Assembly: GCA_947650875.1 (NCBI GenBank)
Contig: CANSXE010000008.1
Span: forward strand, 1-42,598
Direction: 5' to 3'
Source: an uncultured Bacillota bacterium
Lineage (GTDB): Bacteria; Bacillota; Clostridia; Oscillospirales; Oscillospiraceae
Length of the DNA stretch: 42,598 nt
Within the stretch, counting starts at the first letter, position 1; each line of letters begins with the position of its first letter. The notes under the pieces were generated by a model. That model did no database searches, had not been told where the DNA came from, and was given only the letters and a program-made list of their open reading frames with translations. Below are positions 37,258 to 42,598 of this stretch, one piece after another. The position numbers and the translations under genes were made by a program.

Positions 37258-39459
37258 CTATTCCTCTGTCAATCTGGCCCGCAGGCCGGAGTACCGCCTG
37301 GTCTGGCGGTTGTTGGCCACCATTCCGGCCACAGCGGCGGGGTCGCCCACCACGATAAACAGCTCTCGGGCCCGGGTGACGGCGGTGTACAGCACCCCCC
37401 GGGTCATGAGTATGGGCGCCCCCTCCAAGGCGGCCAGGATAACCGCCCTGTACTCACTGCCCTGGGCCTTATGTACCGTCACGGCAAAGGCGGGCTCCAG
37501 CTCCCCCAGCATGTCGGGGGAGTATTCCACAATTTTGCCGTCGAAGTCCACGGTGATAACTTCCCGCTCGATAGAGCGAATCACACCGATGTCCCCGTTG
37601 AACATCCCCATACCGGCGTCGGTTCCCCCCTCCTCCCGCCAGAGGATGTCGTAGTTGTTGCGCACCTGCATCACCCGGTCCCCCGCCCGGAAGACCCAGT
37701 CGCCGAAGCGCCGCTCCCCCTTCCCCTCCAGGGGCGGGTTCAGGGCCTGCTGGAGGGCCTGGTTCAGGGCGCGGGTACCTGTCCCCCGGCGTCGGGTGGG
37801 GGAGAGCACCTGAATCTGGTCAGCGGGAATCCCCATCCGTTCGGGCAGACGGCGGCGGCACAGGTCCACAACCGTGTCCACCACCGACTCCGGCTCCCGG
37901 CGGGCCAGACAGAAAAAGTCCCCCTCATTGTGCCGCAGGTCGGGAAGCTGGCCGTGGTTGATGAGGTGGGCATTTCGGATGATGGCGCTCTGTGCGGCCT
38001 GGCGGAAGATTTCCGTCAGCCGGACGGTGGGCACTGCCCCGCTGCGGATAAGGTCAGCGAAGAGACTTCCAGGCCCCACCGAGGGCAGCTGGTCCGGGTC
38101 GCCCACCAGCACCAGGCGGCAATCGTCCCGGAGGGCGTCCAGCAGAGCAGCCATCAGGGGCACGTCCACCATGGAGGTCTCGTCCACAATTACCGCGTCC
38201 GTCTTCAGGGGATCGTAAGAATTTCGGGTAAAGATGAGCTTGCCGGACCGGGGATCAAAGCCCGTCTCCAACAGGCGGTGGATGGTGGAAGCGTCGGTAT
38301 TGCACAGCTCCCCCAGCCGCTTGGCAGCCCGTCCGGTGGGGGCGGCCAAAGCGGTATCCAGCCCCATCATCTCGAAGAGGGCCAGCACCCCCCTGAGACA
38401 GGTGGTTTTTCCCGTTCCCGGCCCTCCGGTGAGGAGCATCACCTGCCGGTTTGCGGCCAGCTCCACCGCCTCCCTCTGTTGGGAAGCATAGGAGATGCGC
38501 TGCTCCTCCTCAATGCGGCGGATGAGACCGCTCAGCCCCTCGGGTGGCAGCAGCTCCGCCTGGCTCATCTCCAGGATGCGCCGGGCAATATAGGACTCCG
38601 CCTCATACAGGGCGGGGAGGTATACCGCTTCTTGGCCCGCCACCTGCTCACACTCCGTCTCTCCCCGGCTGACAAGGGTCTCTAAACAGTCCTCCAGCAG
38701 CTCGCCGGACACTTGCAGCAGAGTGGATGTGGCATCCACCAGTTTGTGCCGGGGGAGGAAGGTGTGTCCGTTGCTGTAGTTGTTGTGGGTCAGCTCAAAA
38801 ATCAGCCCCGCTTCCAGCCGGAGGGGGTCCGACCGCCCCACCCCCAGGGACAGGGCCAGAGCGTCCGCCTGGGAGAACTCCACCTCAAACTCCCCGTTCA
38901 CCAGCAGGTAGGGGTTGGCCTTCACAACCTCCAGAGCCACGTCGCCGTAGGCCCGGCGGAGGAGGGCGGCCAGCTCCAGGGGGAGCCGGTGCTCCGACAG
39001 GAACTCCATCAGCCGGCGGGTCCCCATCTGCTGCCGGAAGACCTCACCGATCTGCCGGGCCCGCTTTTTGGTGATGCCCTTAATCTTGGTGAGCTGCTCC
39101 GGGTCCTCCTCAATGACGGTGAGGGCGTTCTCCCCAAACTCCTCAATAATGAGCCGGGCGGTGGTTTTGCCCACCCCCTTGATAGCCCCGGAGGAGAGGT
39201 AGTGGAAAATCTCCTTCATGCTCTGGGGCAGGCGCCGGTCCACCACCTCCGCCTTCATTTGGGGTCCATAGGTGGGGTGCCGGGTCCAGCGGCCCCGGAT
39301 GGACAGGTACTCCCCTGGCGCAACCCCGGCCATGGGCCCCACCACCGTGACCTCCTCCCCACGGACGTCCAGCCTGAGAATGGTGTAGCCGTTTTCTTCG
39401 TTCTGAAAAATAATAGAGGAGACGGTGCCCTCCAGCAGCTCCAGATCCTGGTCTGACAT
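37258..39459 (-). CDS. recD2: ATP-dependent RecD-like DNA helicase (RecD2)
   Basis: A 733-aa SF1B 5'-3' helicase. The N-terminal OB-like and helix-hairpin-helix region (VSSIIFQNEENGYTILRLDV; GAIKGVGKTTARLIIEEFG) is the RecD2-specific part. It is followed by Walker A LLTGGPGTGKTT (near residue 345), motif II VIVDETSMVDVPL, LVGDPDQLPSVGPG and the C-terminal UvrD-like VHKAQGSEY and ALTRA-like YTAVTRARELFIVVGD. RecD2 acts without RecBC in DNA repair and fork stability. AGGAGG lies 9 nt before ATG 39459. It is downstream of a small membrane protein gene, with a hairpin between them. Confidence 0.96.
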   Translation of the reverse strand: MSDQDLELLEGTVSSIIFQNEENGYTILRLDVRGEEVTVVGPMAGVAPGEYLSIRGRWTRHPTYGPQMKAEVVDRRLPQSMKEIFHYLSSGAIKGVGKTTARLIIEEFGENALTVIEEDPEQLTKIKGITKKRARQIGEVFRQQMGTRRLMEFLSEHRLPLELAALLRRAYGDVALEVVKANPYLLVNGEFEVEFSQADALALSLGVGRSDPLRLEAGLIFELTHNNYSNGHTFLPRHKLVDATSTLLQVSGELLEDCLETLVSRGETECEQVAGQEAVYLPALYEAESYIARRILEMSQAELLPPEGLSGLIRRIEEEQRISYASQQREAVELAANRQVMLLTGGPGTGKTTCLRGVLALFEMMGLDTALAAPTGRAAKRLGELCNTDASTIHRLLETGFDPRSGKLIFTRNSYDPLKTDAVIVDETSMVDVPLMAALLDALRDDCRLVLVGDPDQLPSVGPGSLFADLIRSGAVPTVRLTEIFRQAAQSAIIRNAHLINHGQLPDLRHNEGDFFCLARREPESVVDTVVDLCRRRLPERMGIPADQIQVLSPTRRRGTGTRALNQALQQALNPPLEGKGERRFGDWVFRAGDRVMQVRNNYDILWREEGGTDAGMGMFNGDIGVIRSIEREVITVDFDGKIVEYSPDMLGELEPAFAVTVHKAQGSEYRAVILAALEGAPILMTRGVLYTAVTRARELFIVVGDPAAVAGMVANNRQTRRYSGLRARLTEE

Positions 39460-39488
39460 CGGGCATCACCTCCTTTTCCGCGTTTTAA

Positions 39489-39508
39489 GCCCCCCTGTGA
39501 AAGGGGGC
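39489..39508. terminator. Hairpin between the 110-aa gene and recD2
   Basis: GCCCCC / GGGGGC with a 7-8 nt loop; T-run CCTTTTATG on the plus side, little on the minus side. It resembles one arm of the larger inverted repeat at 41081-41224. Confidence 0.5.
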
Positions 39509-39511
39509 CTT

Positions 39512-39844
39512 TTATGTCCGTGCAATATAATCCCCCAAATCGCTGGCCGGCCACAGAATCACCTCGGGCCACCGGGCGGTGAGACGCAGGGCCAGCTCCC
39601 AGCCGGCGGGGGTGAGCCCCGCGTCAGCGATGACAATGGGGCAGCGCAGCAGCCCCAGGCCCCGGAGCCAGAGGAAAGAGCGCACCTGCTGTTCCAGGTC
39701 CTCCCCCTCCCCACGACCGGGAATGACCACCTTCGCCTCCCGCCCGGGCAGAGGGCGCAGCAGCAGACCAAACAGCCACCAGCCCACAAAAGCCAGCCCG
39801 CAGACGCACACCGCGGCCAGCAGAACATCCCAGAACATACCCAC
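39512..39844 (-). CDS. Small membrane-anchored hypothetical protein (110 aa)
   Basis: One N-terminal membrane helix (about residues 3-28, FWDVLLAAVCVCGLAFVGWW) is followed by a soluble domain with an alternating pattern (KVVIPGRGEGEDLEQQVRSF, PIVIADAGLTPAGWELALRL) suggesting an alpha/beta fold. I recognise no family. The likely start is GTG 39844, 8 nt after GGAGGT; ATG 39838 is possible. It lies between the Sm_multidrug_ex gene and recD2 on the same strand. Confidence 0.65.
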   Translation of the reverse strand: MGMFWDVLLAAVCVCGLAFVGWWLFGLLLRPLPGREAKVVIPGRGEGEDLEQQVRSFLWLRGLGLLRCPIVIADAGLTPAGWELALRLTARWPEVILWPASDLGDYIART

Positions 39845-39921
39845 ACAGCAACACCTCCGTGATATCCTATGCGGAGGGGTTGGAGGTGGTTAAAGGTCTC
39901 CCGCCGGAGGGGTAAAGCCCT

Positions 39922-40422
39922 TTATACTGCTCCGGAAAACAGGTTGACCCCCACATGGGTCAGCCCCAGCATAATGCAGCCGGCGGTGAGCACCCCCAGC
40001 ACCACGGCGGGCATGGCCTTTTTCAGCCGCATCCCCAGAAAGGCCGCCGCCAGAGAGCCCGTCCAGGCCCCCGTCCCCGGCAGGGGGATGGCCACAAAGA
40101 GCCACAGGCCCAGATACTGGTATTTCTGTACCTTCTTGCCCTTGAGGTGGGCCTTTTTTTCCAGCTTGTCCACCAGGCCGTTGAGACTGGGAAAATACTT
40201 CCGCATCAGCTCAAAGACCCGCCGGATGTATACGATGATGAAGGGGGCGGGGATCAGATTCCCCACCACCGCCGCCGGAAAGGCCAGATAGGAGGGCAGG
40301 CCCAGCACCGCTACGCCAAAGGGAACGCCGCCCCGCAGCTCAATGATAGGGAGCATGGACACCAGCATGGTGAACAGGCACTTGCCCCCGGTGGTGGTGG
40401 TTAAAAATTCGTAGAGTTCCAT
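39922..40422 (-). CDS. Small multi-drug export family membrane protein
   Basis: A 166-aa integral membrane protein of the Sm_multidrug_ex family (PF06695, from memory). Typical motifs are the MLPIIELRGGVPFGVAVLG entry and PLPGTGAWTGSLAAAFLGM. About five helices. The family's transport role is poorly proven. I chose ATG 40422, 5 nt after AGAGG. A REPIN-like element begins 12 nt upstream of the start. Confidence 0.85.
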   Translation of the reverse strand: MELYEFLTTTTGGKCLFTMLVSMLPIIELRGGVPFGVAVLGLPSYLAFPAAVVGNLIPAPFIIVYIRRVFELMRKYFPSLNGLVDKLEKKAHLKGKKVQKYQYLGLWLFVAIPLPGTGAWTGSLAAAFLGMRLKKAMPAVVLGVLTAGCIMLGLTHVGVNLFSGAV

Positions 40423-40433
40423 AGGCACCTCTT

Positions 40434-40549
40434 GTAGGGACGCATCATGATGCGTCCGCCTTGATGGCAGAAATATAACGGGGAATGAGATGGGGAATGT
40501 AACGGGGAAATGTGTTGGAAAGAGCGGACGCTTCGTGAAGCGTCCCTAC
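40434..40549. repeat. REPIN-like palindromic element, copy 3
   Basis: A 116-bp element. The left hairpin GTAGGGACGCAT-CATG-ATGCGTCC and the mirrored right hairpin GGACGCTT-CGT-GAAGCGTCCCTAC flank an AT-richer middle. The right GTAG foot supplies the TAG stop codon of the XRE gene at 40546, so the element has probably trimmed that gene's 3' end. Confidence 0.7.
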
Positions 40550-40758
40550 TCCCGCCCCAGCAGATAGTCGGCGGTCACGCCGAAGTAGTCGGCCAGAAAA
40601 ATCACCGTTGTGGCAGGGACGTTGATCTGCCCGTACTCGATTTTCTGGTAGTGGCGGTCCGTGCATCCCAACAGCTCCGCCATTCCCGCCTGCGTCATTT
40701 TTTTGCTTTTCCTGAGCGGCTTTAACCGCTCCGCAAAGCTGGGCAAAATAATTTCCAT
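40546..40758 (-). CDS. XRE/Cro-type HTH repressor (70 aa), second copy of the pair
   Basis: An HTH_3 protein (MEIILPSFAERLKPLRKSKK; MTQAGMAELLGCTDRHYQK; DYFGVTADYLLGRE). It parallels the repressor at 9718, which ends DYLVGR plus seven residues; here the protein stops at GRE where a REPIN foot provides the TAG. I chose ATG 40758, 6 nt after AGGGAG. It is divergent from the small gene at 40839 and presumably represses it and itself. Confidence 0.88.
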   Translation of the reverse strand: MEIILPSFAERLKPLRKSKKMTQAGMAELLGCTDRHYQKIEYGQINVPATTVIFLADYFGVTADYLLGRE

Positions 40759-40775
40759 TATTTTCTCCCTTTCTA

Positions 40776-40803
40776 TTGACATTATTTAAATTCGTGGTAT
40801 AAT
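40776..40803 (+). promoter_or_regulatory. Promoter and candidate operators of the gene at 40839
   Basis: TTGACA (40776-40781), 16-bp spacer, TATAAT (40798-40803): consensus. TTCGTG occurs in the spacer (40791-40796) and again at 40817-40822, 26 bp apart. This is the same spacing class as the two operators at 9955-10002. Confidence 0.7.
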
Positions 40804-40838
40804 AACGGCATACAAGTTCGTGTTCAGGTGGTGCTATC

Positions 40839-41066
40839 ATGAAAGAAAATCTCAAAGCACTCTATCTCCAGGAAATTGAGCGGTCCCGGCTGGACTTTGA
40901 CAGCGACCCGGAGTACCAAGCCTATTATACACAGGCGGAGACCATTTGGAAAGGGGGAGATATACCGCCCGCCGTGTTTCATCTGTTGGAAGTCTCTAAC
41001 TTTCTGTCCTTCGCCCACGGCTTCCGCCTGGGCGCGCAGCTGGCCGGTTGGGTGCAGACGGGGTGA
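40839..41066 (+). CDS. Small helical protein, DUF6809-like (75 aa)
   Basis: A 75-aa predicted helical protein. Its C-terminal SFAHGFRLGAQLAGWV matches the plan of the protein at 10026 (YYAVGLGLRETI) and of DUF6809 proteins (from memory). AGGTGGT lies 6 nt before the ATG. Divergent XRE repressor and a consensus promoter with repeated sites complete the parallel. Function unknown. Confidence 0.7.
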   Translation: MKENLKALYLQEIERSRLDFDSDPEYQAYYTQAETIWKGGDIPPAVFHLLEVSNFLSFAHGFRLGAQLAGWVQTG

Positions 41067-41080
41067 AGGTCCGCATCCAA

Positions 41081-41224
41081 AGGCCCCCTTGCTAAAGGGG
41101 GCTGGCACCGCCGCAGGCGGTGACTGGGGGATTCCGTTCCATTAAAACGTTCCTGTCCACTGGAATCCCCCCGCCACCGGGCTTTGCCCGGCGGCCCTCC
41201 CCCCTTTGGCAAGGGGGGCTTTTT
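41081..41224. repeat. Large imperfect inverted repeat (~145 bp)
   Basis: Left arm AGGCCCCCTTGCTAAAGGGG at 41081 mirrors right arm CCCTTTGGCAAGGGGGGCTT near 41203. Inner arms GGGGGATTCC (41126-41135) and GGAATCCCCC (41162-41171) also pair, and each side has its own small hairpin (CCGCC-GCA-GGCGG; CCGGGC-TTT-GCCCGG). The right end, with TTTTT, can terminate plus-strand transcription. It looks like a non-autonomous mobile or cruciform element in the convergent gap before uvrA. Confidence 0.65.
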
Positions 41225-41240
41225 CTGCGGAAGACGGAAG

Positions 41241-42598
<1,358 letters not shown>

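Overview
The window is GC-rich, densely coded bacterial chromosome. Shine-Dalgarno sites are strong, starts include several GTG and TTG codons, and sigma-A-type promoters are easy to see. The rimP-nusA-ylxR-ylxQ-infB operon, the pyrK/pyrD class 1B pair and the gene styles point to a Gram-positive anaerobe of class Clostridia, most likely a gut member of the Oscillospiraceae (Flavonifractor/Lawsonibacter-like). That placement is inference; no rRNA gene is present.

Layout. 1-5.8 kb (minus): rimP-nusA-orf125-ylxR-ylxQ-infB-orf48 with its own promoter and an attenuator-like leader. 5.9-6.4 kb (plus): a small lipoprotein gene. 6.4-6.76 kb: a 31-codon hydrophobic ORF facing a consensus promoter on the other strand, a likely type I toxin-antitoxin locus. 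6.76-8.73 kb (minus): a YgiQ-family radical SAM protein. 8.8-9.7 kb: three tandem ~350-bp units, each built like a par/Fst-type type I toxin-antitoxin module; the third has lost its toxin but kept its antitoxin. 9.7-10.3 kb: divergent XRE repressor and small helical protein around a palindromic operator; a second pair of the same kind lies at 40.5-41.1 kb. 10.3-11.8 kb (minus): DUF1622 membrane protein and a histidine phosphatase-GNAT fusion. 11.9-16.4 kb (minus): pyrC-pyrF-zinc-ribbon protein-pyrK-pyrD.

16.8-25.7 kb is a catabolic island. A tripartite tricarboxylate-type transporter (tctC-tctB-tctA, minus) diverges from a plus-strand operon with a two-subunit transketolase, an RpiB-fold isomerase lacking two expected histidines, an iron-type alcohol dehydrogenase, an EamA transporter and a ROK repressor. 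The enzyme set resembles the sulfo-transketolase route for sulfosugars, but the real substrate is unknown. Three tRNA genes (Met, Glu, Val) follow on the minus strand.

26.4-37.1 kb (plus) reads as an N-acetylhexosamine system: galE, a sugar nucleotidyltransferase, a NahK-like 1-kinase, a PocR-AraC regulator, an ABC sugar importer without its ATPase, an atypical ROK kinase, nagB and nagA. The rest holds recD2 (minus), two small membrane protein genes, the second XRE pair, a large inverted repeat and the 3' part of uvrA running off the right edge. Three REPIN-like palindromic elements are scattered through the window.

The most novel-looking element is the tandem type I toxin-antitoxin array. 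Its antisense RNAs carry direct repeats that match the start region of their own toxin and differ between units. It is followed in interest by the transketolase island.
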